This document shows, piece after piece, positions 21,401 to 29,911 of a stretch of 64,000 nucleotides of DNA. Below the pieces are notes generated by a model that saw only the letters and a program-made list of their open reading frames with translations, was not told where the DNA came from and did not search any database. The stretch is from the NCBI GenBank assembly GCA_006969625.1, contig CP030885.1, positions 3,421,430 to 3,485,429 on the forward strand, read 5' to 3'. Positions within the stretch are counted from its first letter, which is position 1. The number at the start of each line of letters is the position of its first letter. The translations under genes were made by a program, and so were the position numbers. Origin of the DNA: Rhodospirillaceae bacterium (GTDB lineage Bacteria > Pseudomonadota > Alphaproteobacteria > Kiloniellales > DSM-21159).

Positions 21401-22523
21401 CGATGCCGACCTGCCCCCGCCCGACCCAGGTGTGGTCGCGAAGCCGCCTGCCCCGCCCCACCCGAACGCGAAGGCGCGGACACCGCTGGAGCGTGCGCTG
21501 GCGGACATTTGGGGCGAACTGCTCGGTTGCGGCGAGGTGCCGGCCGATCGCTCTTTCTTCGAACTGGGCGGCCATTCCCTGCTCGCCCTCGAGATGGCCG
21601 CGGCGGTCGAGCGGCGCCTCGGGCTGACCGTGGACGCCGGCGCGCTGCTGCAGGCCCCGACGCTGCGCGGTCTGGCGGCGGCGCTGACCCGCCTCGACGG
21701 GCCGGGCGGCTCCCCCTTGGTCACCCTCACCGAGGGAGCCGGGATACCCCTGGTCGTGCTGCCCGGCGCGAGCGGCAATCCCCTGGCCTACCTGCCGCTG
21801 GCTCGCCGGATTGAAGGACGGAACGTCTTGGGTGTGCAGCTCGCCGGGCTGAGCGCCGCCGGGACGCTCGAGGCGATGGCGGCGCGGTTGGTCGAGCTTC
21901 TACCGGACGGCCCGCTGCACCTGCTCGGGCATTCCTTCGGAGCGGCCCTCGCCTACGAGACGGCCCGCCGGCTGGAGGCCGTAGGCCGCCCGGCCCGCCT
22001 CGTCGCGCTGCTCGATCTGGCCGCTCCTGCTGCCGAGGTGCCGCCGCCGCGCGGCCCGCCGCCGGAGCCGGAACTGCTGGCCGAGATCGCCGAGGCGGCG
22101 GCCCGCTATTTCGACCGGCCGGTGACGCCGGATCGCGCCCGGCTGGCCGGTCCCGAGGGGCGCCATGCCTTCCTGGCCGCGCTCGCCGAGGCCGGGCTGG
22201 TCAGCCGGGGCGCCGACGAGGCCCTGGTGGAAACGCTGATCGAGCTTTACCGCAGCAGCCTGGCGGCGCTCGCGGCCTGGCGCCCAGGGCCCCTGGCCGG
22301 GCCGGTCACGGTCCTGCGGGCGCGCGACAGCGAGACGACCGGCGGCAGCACCGAGGCCGACCTCGGGTGGTCGCATTGGACCAGCGTCGAGGCCTGCCAC
22401 ACCTTGCCGGGCGACCACATCGGCCTGATCCGCGAGCCCTGGCTCGCCGGGCTTGCCGACTGCCTGCACGGCGCGTTGGCCGCGCACGAATGCAGCCCGG
22501 AGACGATCGCGCCATGCGCGTGA
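15441..22523 (+). CDS. NRPS termination protein: docking-C-A-PCP-E-C-PCP-TE
   Basis: 2360 residues. TTG start inside TTGA, overlapping the previous stop, with a GAGGAGGAGGG ribosome site. Residues 1-52 resemble a TubC-type N-terminal docking domain. C1 about 72-500 (HHAIADGWS). A about 520-1040 (YTSGSTGGPKG, FDVSTFEIWG, NGYGPTE); the pocket reads approximately DVFWLGGTFK, close to aliphatic (Val-like) codes, which is a weak prediction. PCP1 is of the GGDS type usual before epimerases (Ser 1071). E about 1129-1545 (HHLAVDAVSW, NYFGR), so a D-residue is expected. C2 about 1560-1990 (HHLLLDGWS) is followed directly by PCP2 (GGHS, Ser 2046) with no A domain. Thioesterase about 2095-2350 (GHSFG, Ser 2165; GDHIG carries the His). 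TE releases the chain by hydrolysis or cyclisation; the upstream beta-amino group could be the nucleophile, but that is inference. Confidence 0.94.
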
Positions 22524-23812
22524 CGATCGTAACCCTCGGCACGCTCGGCGACGTCGCGCCTTACCTGGGCCTGGGCGCCGGCCTGGTCGCGCGCGGCCAT
22601 CGGGTGCGGCTGGCGACCTACGAGCGCTACGCCGAGGCGATCGCGGCAGTCGGTCTCGAGCACCATGTCCTGCCCGGCGACCCGGCGCGCCTGATGAAGT
22701 CGGAGATCACCCAACGGCTCTCCCGGACCAGCGGGCGCGTTACGGTCTATGTGCGCGAGCAGGAAAAGCTGATGCGCGCGATCGCGGAAAAGGCGCGTCT
22801 GGTCATGGACGGGGCCATCGAAGCCTGCCGGGGCAGCGACCTGATCGTCTATTCCCTGACCGCGGTTTTCGCCGCCTCGATCGCCGAGGCCAAGGGGCTG
22901 CCGGCGGTGCAGGCCTTTGTGGTGCCGGTTACGCCGACGCGCGCCTTCGGGCCGCTTCTGGCGAAACGCCAGCGGTCGCGATTTGGCGGCCTCGGCAATC
23001 TCGCCACGCACCTGGTCTACGGTTGGCTGCTCGACAAACCGTCACGCTGGATTCACGACCAGTGGCGTCGCGAGAGCCTGGACCTGCCGCCGATGCCGCT
23101 GCGCTTTCCCTTCGGCCGCGGGCCGCTGACGGAGGCACGGCACCGGCGCTGGCCGCTGCTGTACGGCATCAGTCCGTCGGTGCTTCCCAAGCCCGCCGAT
23201 TGGGGCGAGTGGATCGAAGTCAGCGGGTTCTGGCCGCAGCCGGTCTCCGACGACTGGACGCCGCCGGACGATCTGGCGGCCTTTCTAGAGGCGGGCGAGC
23301 CGCCGATCTGCGTCGGCTTCAGCAGCGTCGGCAGCGGCGACGCCGAACGGACGACGCAAATCGTCCGCGGGGCGCTGTCGCGACTGGGCCGCCGTGCCCT
23401 CGTGCTGTCGGGCTGGGGCGCCATCGACGACGCGGACCTGGCGTCCCCGACCGTGCATGTCGCACGTCACGTGCCGCATGCCTGGCTCGCGCCGCGCGTC
23501 GCGGCCATGGTCCATGCCGGCGGCGCAGGCACCTCGCACGAGGTGTTCCGCGCGGGCATACCCTCGGTCATCGTCCCCTATACTGGCGACCAGTTCTTCT
23601 GGGCACGGCGGGCGGAGGCTCTGGGGACGGCACCGCCCGCCTTGTCGTGGTGGGACCTGACGGCCGACCAACTGGCCGGCGCCATGAAGGCCGTCGTCGA
23701 CGAGCCGCGCTACCGCCAGGCGGCGTCGGACCTCGCCGGGCGGATCGCTCTGGAGGACGGCGTCGCGCGGGCGGTCACGGCAATCGAGCGGGCGGCCGTG
23801 GCAGCGGCATAG
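22514..23812 (+). CDS. UDP-glycosyltransferase family (GT1-like), probable lipopeptide glycosylation
   Basis: 432 residues. The ATG at 22514 begins the Rossmann strand MRVTIVTLGTLGDVAPYLG typical of GT-B glycosyltransferases of the sterol/macrolide/vancomycin Gtf type. It overlaps the end of the terminal NRPS gene by 10 bases, so the two are almost certainly co-translated. The C-terminal half has the nucleotide-sugar signature HAGGAGTSHEVFRAG (from about residue 334), followed by VPYTGDQFFWA, the acidic/amide region contacting the sugar in this family. A longer in-frame start exists upstream but would lie wholly inside the NRPS gene. Context suggests it adds a sugar to a Ser hydroxyl, the ketide hydroxyl or the lipid tail. 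The sugar and acceptor cannot be read from the sequence, and no sugar-nucleotide biosynthesis genes are nearby. Confidence 0.9.
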   Translation: MRVTIVTLGTLGDVAPYLGLGAGLVARGHRVRLATYERYAEAIAAVGLEHHVLPGDPARLMKSEITQRLSRTSGRVTVYVREQEKLMRAIAEKARLVMDGAIEACRGSDLIVYSLTAVFAASIAEAKGLPAVQAFVVPVTPTRAFGPLLAKRQRSRFGGLGNLATHLVYGWLLDKPSRWIHDQWRRESLDLPPMPLRFPFGRGPLTEARHRRWPLLYGISPSVLPKPADWGEWIEVSGFWPQPVSDDWTPPDDLAAFLEAGEPPICVGFSSVGSGDAERTTQIVRGALSRLGRRALVLSGWGAIDDADLASPTVHVARHVPHAWLAPRVAAMVHAGGAGTSHEVFRAGIPSVIVPYTGDQFFWARRAEALGTAPPALSWWDLTADQLAGAMKAVVDEPRYRQAASDLAGRIALEDGVARAVTAIERAAVAAA

Positions 23813-23823
23813 CGAGATGGCCT

Positions 23824-23889
23824 AGAGCAGGATTCACGTCACGGGTGGAATCGCCCTGGCGCTTCCACCCAAGGCGTGACCCCTGCTCT
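23824..23889. repeat. Imperfect long palindrome (REP-like), copy 1
   Basis: The arms agagcaggattcacgtcacg and, on the other strand, agagcaggggtcacgccttg continue into a shared gggtggaa. About 22 of 27 arm positions match, around a 12-base loop. The stem has no T-run, so a repeat element, possibly acting as a bidirectional terminator or mRNA stabiliser, fits better than a simple Rho-independent terminator. It sits just after the glycosyltransferase stop. Confidence 0.65.
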
Positions 23890-23900
23890 CGCATATAGTT

Positions 23901-23963
23901 GGAGGGCGATTCACGTCATGAGCGGAAGCGCGAACGCTTCCGCTCATGACGATCGCGCTCTAG
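23901..23963. repeat. Long palindrome (REP-like), copy 2, overlapping the tolC stop codon
   Basis: The core is a perfect 16-base inverted repeat, gtcatgagcggaagcg at 23915-23930 and its complement at 23935-23950, around a CGAA tetraloop. The flanks gattcacgtca and ctagagcgcgat resemble those of copy 1. The TAG stop of the convergent tolC gene lies inside the right arm. The two copies probably terminate the converging biosynthetic and tolC transcripts. Confidence 0.7.
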
Positions 23964-25369
23964 TCGGCACCGGGGGCGTCGAGCCCGAACCAGGCGTTGC
24001 GGACCTTCCGGTAATCCAGCTCGGGATCGTAGACAGAGACGGGCAGGCCGAGTTCGGCGGCGTTCAGCCGGCCGACCGCGGAGAGAAGCTGGAATCCCGC
24101 CAGCACCTCGTCGCGGGCCGCGCCCACGGCGTCGATCTGAGCGTTCTGCAGCTCCAGCACCTGGTCCAGCAGGTCGCTGACCGTTTCGTCGCCGAGCAGG
24201 TATCCGCGGCGCAGGCCGGCGAGCGCTTCGTCGGCCGCCTCGACCTGTTCCCGATAGGCCGCGAGGCGGGTCTGCGCAGCGACCAGGGACTGCCAGGCGT
24301 CCTCGGCCGACTGCTCGGCCGTGCGCCGCGCCTTCTCGCTGGCCAGGCGGCGTTGCGAGGCGGTCTGCCTGGCCTCGCGCACCTCGCTGTAGACGACGCC
24401 CTGCTGGTAGAGCGGAATGGTTACCGACAATCCGACCGCGGCCGTGGTTTCGTCCGAATCCTCGCTGAGCGTGTCGTAGTTCTGCGCGACGCTGCCGCTC
24501 AGGTCGAGCGTCGGGAAGAGCGCGCCGAGCGCTTCGTCGATGTCTTCCTTGGCGGCCAGCTCGCGAAAGCCGGCGGCAATCACGGCGGGGTTGGCTTCAA
24601 CCGCTTGGGCGATCGCCTGTTCGCGCGAGTCCGGAAGGCCGCGGAGCGACGCAGGAAGCGGCAGCTCGCCCGCCTGTAAGCCGGTGATCAGCAGAAAGCT
24701 CTTGAGGCTCTGATTGAGCTGCGCCACGGCGTTGGCCGTTTCGGCGCGCGCTCCGGCGAGCCGCGAGACGGCCTGGTCGAGGTCGGTGCGGGTCGCTTCG
24801 TTGATCCGCAGGCGCTGCTCGATCGAGGCGATCTCTTCCAAGAGCACGCTCTCGGTCTCCCGGCGCAAGCGCGTGGTCTCCTGGTTGGCAGCGACGTCGA
24901 GAAAGGCCTCGGCGGCGTCGAGCAGGACCTGCTGCTCGGTCGAGGCGAGATCGGCGCGCTGGGCACGGACCAGCGCCTCTGCCCCGGCAACGCTGGCGGC
25001 CGTGGTGGCGTCGAACAGCGGTTGGGTCAGCTCGATCTCGCCTTCGCGCGGGTAGAGATGTTCGACGACCCGGTCTTCCGGAGGCTCCCTAAAGGCTTCG
25101 TAGGTGTAACCCGCGGAGCCGGTGATCTCGACCGTCGGTCGCCATCCCCCGAGAGCCTGCGGCACGCCCTCGTTGACGGCCCGCAGCGCGGCCCGGGCGC
25201 CGAGCAGATCCGGATTGGTCTCGTAGGCTGAACTGAGGGCGTCGATCAGGCTCTGGGCCGCCGCCGGTAGAGGGGCAACGGCCAGCATTCCGGCGAGGCA
25301 CGCTGTCAGGGCGAGGTGACGAGAACGCGCCCGCAGCCTCTGACTGGGCCGCAACGGACAACACAGCAT
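23960..25369 (-). CDS. tolC: TolC-family outer membrane efflux channel
   Basis: 469 residues from the ATG at 25369, chosen because it opens directly onto a signal peptide (basic start, hydrophobic core, PAAAQ cleavage region at about residues 25-38); the frame is open further upstream but without signal-like sequence. A GGGGGGA stretch precedes it. The mature part starts SLIDALSSAYETNPDL, the usual beginning of TolC proteins, and has two long helical repeats with alternating Q/A/E-rich segments and GVPQALGGWRP. It would form the trimeric channel-tunnel for type I secretion or RND/ABC efflux. It lies back-to-back with the lipopeptide cluster, so it may serve product export, but no inner-membrane or fusion partner is present and a general role is equally possible. 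Confidence 0.88.
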   Translation of the reverse strand: MLCCPLRPSQRLRARSRHLALTACLAGMLAVAPLPAAAQSLIDALSSAYETNPDLLGARAALRAVNEGVPQALGGWRPTVEITGSAGYTYEAFREPPEDRVVEHLYPREGEIELTQPLFDATTAASVAGAEALVRAQRADLASTEQQVLLDAAEAFLDVAANQETTRLRRETESVLLEEIASIEQRLRINEATRTDLDQAVSRLAGARAETANAVAQLNQSLKSFLLITGLQAGELPLPASLRGLPDSREQAIAQAVEANPAVIAAGFRELAAKEDIDEALGALFPTLDLSGSVAQNYDTLSEDSDETTAAVGLSVTIPLYQQGVVYSEVREARQTASQRRLASEKARRTAEQSAEDAWQSLVAAQTRLAAYREQVEAADEALAGLRRGYLLGDETVSDLLDQVLELQNAQIDAVGAARDEVLAGFQLLSAVGRLNAAELGLPVSVYDPELDYRKVRNAWFGLDAPGAD

Positions 25370-25553
25370 CTCGTAGTGTCCCCCCAAACGCTTGACTGCC
25401 AGCAACACTAATCCAGGCTTCGCCGCACGACCAGCGCGCCGCGGACCCTCGCTGGCCGAACACAAGGAAAGGCCATGCGGCCCAACCGGAAAGCATCGAC
25501 TCCGCCTGCCCGGAACGGCACCATGGTCGGAGAAAACCTGAATTGGGGCCGCC

Positions 25554-26594
25554 ATGGACATCGGCATCTTCCTGCTCATGCAGTCGCCGCAGGGCGCGCC
25601 GTCGCGGGAGATCTACGCCCGCGCGCTGCGCTCGGCGCAACTGGCCGAAACGCTGGGCTTCAGCCATGTCTGGGTCGCCGAACACCACTTCATCAACTAC
25701 TCCTACTCCTCCCAACCCTTCGTCCTGCTGGGGCACCTCGCGGCGCTGACCGAGCGCATCCGTCTCGGCACGGCGATCGTGCCGCTGCCGCTGCACAATC
25801 CCCTGCTCGTCGCCGAACAGGCGGCGGCGGTCGACCTCTTGAGCGGCGGTCGACTCGAGCTCGGGCTCGGCAAGGGTTACCAGCGCTTCCAGTACGAGCG
25901 ACTCGGCATCGAGAAGAGCGACGACCACACGCGCTACGACGAGGCGATCGACCTCCTGCGCCTCGCCCTCCAGGGCCGCCCCTTCAGCTTCGAGGGGCGC
26001 CACTTCCAGGTGCCCGAGACGCTGATCTACCCGCAGCCGCTGCAGCGGCCGGTGCCGACCTGGGCGGCGGTCAACTCGACCGTGCCGGCCGTCGTCGAGT
26101 CGGCGCTGGCGCGCGGCCTTCATCTCTTTTCCGGAACGCTGGAACCGATCTCGAAGCTGTTCGACATGCGCCGAAGCTATGCAGCCGCCTTCGCGGCGGC
26201 GCCGGGCCCGGTCCGGATCGGCACGCAACGCCCGGTCTTCGTCAGCGAGAGCGAGGAGGAAGCGCGTGCCGTCGTCGAGCAGGCGCGCTGGAACGCACGC
26301 GCCGGTCTCAGCCTGCGCCACGAGATCGGCGGCGTGACGGAAGGGCGCGTGAGCGTGGCGCCACTGCCCGGCGAGCCCTCGACCGACACGGTCATGGCAG
26401 AGCACATGGTCGTCGGCACGCCGGAGCAGTGCCTGCGGCAGCTCCGGCGGATCCGTGCCGGCAGCGGCGCCGATCTGTTCAACTGCAACTTCTGCTTCGG
26501 CGCGATGAGCGAGCCCCAGGTCGAGCGCTCGATGCGCCTGTTCGCCGAGTCGGTCCTGCCGGCCCTGCGCGAGCCCGTCGCCGAACCGGCCTGA
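25554..26594 (+). CDS. Luciferase-like (LLM-class) flavin-dependent monooxygenase
   Basis: 346 residues. The start MDIGIFLLMQSPQ opens the first beta strand of the bacterial-luciferase TIM barrel, and the AEHHF motif (Glu43, His44, His45) is the hallmark of the LLM group. Further family features are the strand LGTAIVPLPLHNP, the sugar/flavin-phosphate region GGRLELGLGKGYQ, and VVGTPEQC near the C-terminus. The enzyme uses FMNH2 or F420 supplied by a separate reductase to oxidise a small organic substrate; none can be assigned. It is divergent from tolC across 184 bases and converges on the alpha/beta hydrolase with only four bases between stops. A tailoring role for the neighbouring lipopeptide is possible but unsupported. 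Confidence 0.85.
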   Translation: MDIGIFLLMQSPQGAPSREIYARALRSAQLAETLGFSHVWVAEHHFINYSYSSQPFVLLGHLAALTERIRLGTAIVPLPLHNPLLVAEQAAAVDLLSGGRLELGLGKGYQRFQYERLGIEKSDDHTRYDEAIDLLRLALQGRPFSFEGRHFQVPETLIYPQPLQRPVPTWAAVNSTVPAVVESALARGLHLFSGTLEPISKLFDMRRSYAAAFAAAPGPVRIGTQRPVFVSESEEEARAVVEQARWNARAGLSLRHEIGGVTEGRVSVAPLPGEPSTDTVMAEHMVVGTPEQCLRQLRRIRAGSGADLFNCNFCFGAMSEPQVERSMRLFAESVLPALREPVAEPA

Positions 26595-26598
26595 CGCG

Positions 26599-27618
26599 TC
26601 AGGCCCGCGCCGGCAGGTTGCCGAGGGCGAAGGCCGCCCCCTCGCGCAGGCAGGCCGCGGCGGCCTCCACCGCAGGCGCGAACAGCAGATAGCCGTGCGG
26701 CAGCCCGGCGGCGAGCGACAGCCTCGAGCGGCCACCGGCAGCGCGCACCTTCCAGTGCAGCGCCAGGCTGTCGTCGCGCAGCGGGTCCAGCTCGGCGGCG
26801 GCGACGAACAGCGGCGGCAGGCCCGAGAGGTCGCCGGCCAAGGGATTCAGCCGCGGGTCGTCCGGGTCGCCGTCCGGGCCGAGGTGGTGCCGCCGGAAGA
26901 ACGCGAGTTGGCGCTCGCCGAGACCGAATGCGCCGCCCGCGTAGAGCCGGCGTGAGGCCGAGTCGCGCAAACCGTAGCTGCCGTAGTAGAGCAGGCCGGC
27001 CATGATCGCGCCTGTCGCGCGGCAGGCCGCGTCCAGGCAAGCCGAAAGCGCCAGGCGCGCACCCGCCGACTCGCCGGCGAGCACGAGGCGCCGGCCGTCG
27101 AGACCGAACCGCTCGGCCTCGCGGGACAGCACGACGACCACGGCCGCGGCCTCCTCGAAAGCCGCCGGGAAGCGGCGCTCCGGGCCCAGTGCGTAGTCGA
27201 CGCCGACGACAGGGCCGCCGGTCGCCGCGGCCAGCTCGCGCATGGTGCGCTCACATGTGTCAAGGTCGCCCAAGACGAAGCCGCCGCCGTGAAAGAACAG
27301 CGTCACCGGAGCATCGACCCCTGCGGCCGGCCGCAGGATGCGGATCGGAATGGCCCGGCGCGGCCCTGGCAGGTCGGTATCCTCGACGCGGGCCATGGCC
27401 GGCCCACCCGCGTTCCAGGGCGCCCGGGCTTCGCGCGTGCGCGCCCGCACCGCTTCGACCGGCAGCGCGTCGATGGTCCCGAGGTCCGGAGCGGCTTGCA
27501 GATAGCGCCGCCCGGCCTCGACCATCTGCGGGTCGAGCCGCAGTGCCGGCTCGTGCCAAGCTGGGGCGGTGAGAGCTGTCAGCGCACTGTCGCCGGTCAT
27601 TGCAGCGTGCTCAGGCAT
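26599..27618 (-). CDS. Alpha/beta hydrolase, hormone-sensitive-lipase family esterase
   Basis: 339 residues from the ATG at 27618, which overlaps the upstream gene's stop by 8 bases (ATGCCTGA); an ATG at 27600 is an alternative. The oxyanion-hole motif FFHGGGF (His110), the nucleophile elbow GESAGA (Ser184), the acid in ELDPLRD (Asp278) and the catalytic His in LPHGY (His308) make a complete HSL-type (GDSAG/GTSAG) esterase. It has no signal peptide and is likely cytoplasmic, cleaving short acyl esters or lactones. It is the last gene of the minus-strand operon that starts with the RpiR regulator. The substrate is unknown. Confidence 0.88.
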   Translation of the reverse strand: MPEHAAMTGDSALTALTAPAWHEPALRLDPQMVEAGRRYLQAAPDLGTIDALPVEAVRARTREARAPWNAGGPAMARVEDTDLPGPRRAIPIRILRPAAGVDAPVTLFFHGGGFVLGDLDTCERTMRELAAATGGPVVGVDYALGPERRFPAAFEEAAAVVVVLSREAERFGLDGRRLVLAGESAGARLALSACLDAACRATGAIMAGLLYYGSYGLRDSASRRLYAGGAFGLGERQLAFFRRHHLGPDGDPDDPRLNPLAGDLSGLPPLFVAAAELDPLRDDSLALHWKVRAAGGRSRLSLAAGLPHGYLLFAPAVEAAAACLREGAAFALGNLPARA

Positions 27619-29062
27619 GCCGCGCGAGCAGCGCCTCGACGAGAGGCGGCAGCGGCGGCAGGTGCGCATCCCAGCCGGCTCCGCCGACCGCCAGTCTCAG
27701 GTCCGGGTGATGCCGGCGCAGCTCCTCGGCGAAATGGACGCCCATCTCGCCCATGCGGCGGACCTCGCGCGCGGTGGTGCGCTCCGCGGCCTCGGTGGCG
27801 GCCGCCCGCCAGTCGGCCTGGATCTCCAGCAACGCCAGGAGCTTGGCCCCCAGCTCGGGATCGTCGGCCCGAATCACTCGCTCGCTCTGCCCGGACTCGT
27901 CGAAGAGATTTCGGATCCGCTCGTCCATCGTCAGGCCGACGCTGGGAACGCCGCCCGGCATCGACGTCACGATGGCATGGAAGCGCGAGCTGACCAGCAG
28001 GCTGCAGAGGCGCAGCAGCGCGACCATCTCGCGGGGGTGGCGCTGGTGCACCGCGAAGATCGGCGGCGACGGATCGAGGCGCTCGGCGAGGTGTTGGCAG
28101 GCGCGCGCGTCCAACCGCTCCATGGCGAACAGCACGGGGAAGATCCGCTGCGTCTTCGCGTAGGCCGCCACGGCCGCCGCGATGCCGTCCAGGTAGCGCT
28201 CGTAGCGGGCTTGGCTGTCCGGCGAACTGTCGTGAAACACGCCGGAGCCGAAGTGGTAGTCGGCGTGGGCGCCGGTCTCCTCCATCTCCCGCGCCTTGGC
28301 CGGATCGAGACGGGCCGGCCACCAGAAGGGGTTGATCGGCGCCATGCCGAGGATCGGCGTCTCGCCGTCCCAGCCGCTCGCCGCCATCAGCGCCGCGGCC
28401 TCGGCGCGCGGCGCCGGGTCGAAGGTCCAGGCCGGATCGGCGCCGCTCGCCACGCGCAGGCCGAGGCCGGACAGCAGGTCCGCCGAGGCCTTGCTGCGCG
28501 AGATCACAAACGCGTCGCGGCAACTCTCGGCAACGAAGCTCTCGAGGGCCGGGTTCATGTGGCCGGCATCGGCACCGTAGCCGACCGCCGGCTTGCCGGC
28601 GGCCGCGCCGAAGCCGAGGGCGCTGGCCATCAGCATCGTGAAGAGATCCGCGTGGCTCGACTTGAACATCGACCCCTCGCAAGTCACCACGCCGTGGTAG
28701 GCGCGCGTCTTCTGCGCCAGCAGCACCGGCAGATAGAGGTCGCCGACCTCGAGGGCGACCTCGGGGAAGAGGTCGCGGGGCAGGTGCTCCTTGACCATCA
28801 GCAGGCCGGGCGCGAACTGCTCGGGGCCGATGATGGTTCTCAACTGGCGCACCATCTCCGAGACGCGTACGTCGGCGCCGGTGTTGCCGGAGCCGTTGTA
28901 GCCGGCCAGGAACAGCTTGAGCGGTTCGCCCGGTCGCCAGCGCTCGCCGGGCGCCTCGGCGATCGCGGCCATGAAGTCCAGGATGTGGCTGCGGATCGTG
29001 GCCTCCGGGTCGACCGCAAGCGACACCTCCTTCAGCAACTCCTCGATCGGACGATGTCGCAT
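27611..29062 (-). CDS. Polysaccharide pyruvyl transferase-like protein
   Basis: 483 residues from the ATG at 29062, which has GGGGAC just upstream; a TTG at 29074 could add four residues. The N-terminal part has the glycine-rich strand FLAGYNGSGNTGADVR and the C-terminal part SSRFHAIVTSMPGGVPSVGL followed by DERIRNLF, which match the two most conserved blocks of the pyruvyl-transferase fold (PF04230, related to CsaB/WcaK). In that family the enzyme transfers pyruvate from PEP to a sugar or uses the same GT-B-like fold for other chemistry. Finding it inside an operon of amide and amine enzymes, without glycan genes, is unexpected, so its actual activity is uncertain. It is translationally coupled to the hydrolase downstream. 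Confidence 0.72.
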   Translation of the reverse strand: MRHRPIEELLKEVSLAVDPEATIRSHILDFMAAIAEAPGERWRPGEPLKLFLAGYNGSGNTGADVRVSEMVRQLRTIIGPEQFAPGLLMVKEHLPRDLFPEVALEVGDLYLPVLLAQKTRAYHGVVTCEGSMFKSSHADLFTMLMASALGFGAAAGKPAVGYGADAGHMNPALESFVAESCRDAFVISRSKASADLLSGLGLRVASGADPAWTFDPAPRAEAAALMAASGWDGETPILGMAPINPFWWPARLDPAKAREMEETGAHADYHFGSGVFHDSSPDSQARYERYLDGIAAAVAAYAKTQRIFPVLFAMERLDARACQHLAERLDPSPPIFAVHQRHPREMVALLRLCSLLVSSRFHAIVTSMPGGVPSVGLTMDERIRNLFDESGQSERVIRADDPELGAKLLALLEIQADWRAAATEAAERTTAREVRRMGEMGVHFAEELRRHHPDLRLAVGGAGWDAHLPPLPPLVEALLARHA

Positions 29063-29218
29063 GCTAGTCCCCAATCTCGCCGGCGCGCCGCGTCAACCCT
29101 CGCCGGCCAGTCTAGCCGGCCTCGCGACCGCCGCACAGCTTGGGGCGTGCGCCGGGGGTCTGCAAGCGATCGTGCAGACAATCGACTGCGGGAGAAAAAG
29201 GGCTGCGCCGGCCGCCGC

Positions 29219-29902
29219 TCAGGGACGCAGACCCGACGCCTCGCCGCTCGACACGGGCTCGACCGCCTTCAATTCCGCCAGCAAGTTCGCGGTGGTGACC
29301 TGTCGGCAATAGCCGCCGATCGCGCGTAGCGAATTGTCGTGGCGCTCCCGACTGTAGGTCAGGCAGGCGTCGGTCACCTGGGTGACGAGATAGCCGAGGT
29401 CGCAGGCATCGCGGATCGCGCTTTCGACGCACTGGTCGGTGAGCAGCCCGGCGATGGCGAGCTGGCGCACGCCGAGATTGCGCAGAAGGTAGTCGACGTT
29501 GGTCGACACGAAGACCGACGAGGAGCTCTTGGGCAGCACGATCTCGTCGTCGCCGGGCCGCAGTTCGTCGACGACCTTGCCGTCCCAAGCGCCCCTCGGC
29601 ACGTTGAAGCCGGTGATCTTGTAGTCGAGCGAGCGGTCGCGCCCGTCGCGCGTCAGACTCTCGATCGTCGTGTAGAGGACCTCGACGCCGGCGCCGCGGC
29701 ACGCTGCCTGCAGCGCCTGCATGTTCGGGACCACGCGGCGCTCCAGCTCCGCGAAGTACCAGCCATAGCGCGCGTCGACCTCGCTCTCCGCCAGGCCGCT
29801 GTAGCTGCCCCCTTGCCGGTGGGCGCAGAAGTTCTGGACGTCGACGAACAGCAGGGCGCTCTGCGAGGGAACGAGCGGGACGTCGCGGCTGAGTTGGATC
29901 AT
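29219..29902 (-). CDS. Isochorismatase-family cysteine hydrolase
   Basis: 227 residues. The catalytic triad of the family is visible: Asp21 in LLFVDVQN, Lys125 in VLPKSSSSV, and the nucleophile Cys158 in LLTDQCVES, with the cis-peptide region just before it. Members hydrolyse amides or the isochorismate vinyl ether: nicotinamidase, N-carbamoylsarcosine amidase, RutB ureidoacrylate amidohydrolase, biuret hydrolase. It starts 9 bases after the amidohydrolase gene, so it is co-transcribed. In an operon with a glutamine-synthetase-like ligase and a metal amidohydrolase, an amidase role on a small nitrogen compound is most likely. The exact substrate cannot be read. Confidence 0.88.
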   Translation of the reverse strand: MIQLSRDVPLVPSQSALLFVDVQNFCAHRQGGSYSGLAESEVDARYGWYFAELERRVVPNMQALQAACRGAGVEVLYTTIESLTRDGRDRSLDYKITGFNVPRGAWDGKVVDELRPGDDEIVLPKSSSSVFVSTNVDYLLRNLGVRQLAIAGLLTDQCVESAIRDACDLGYLVTQVTDACLTYSRERHDNSLRAIGGYCRQVTTANLLAELKAVEPVSSGEASGLRP

Positions 29903-29911
29903 GGGACGGGC

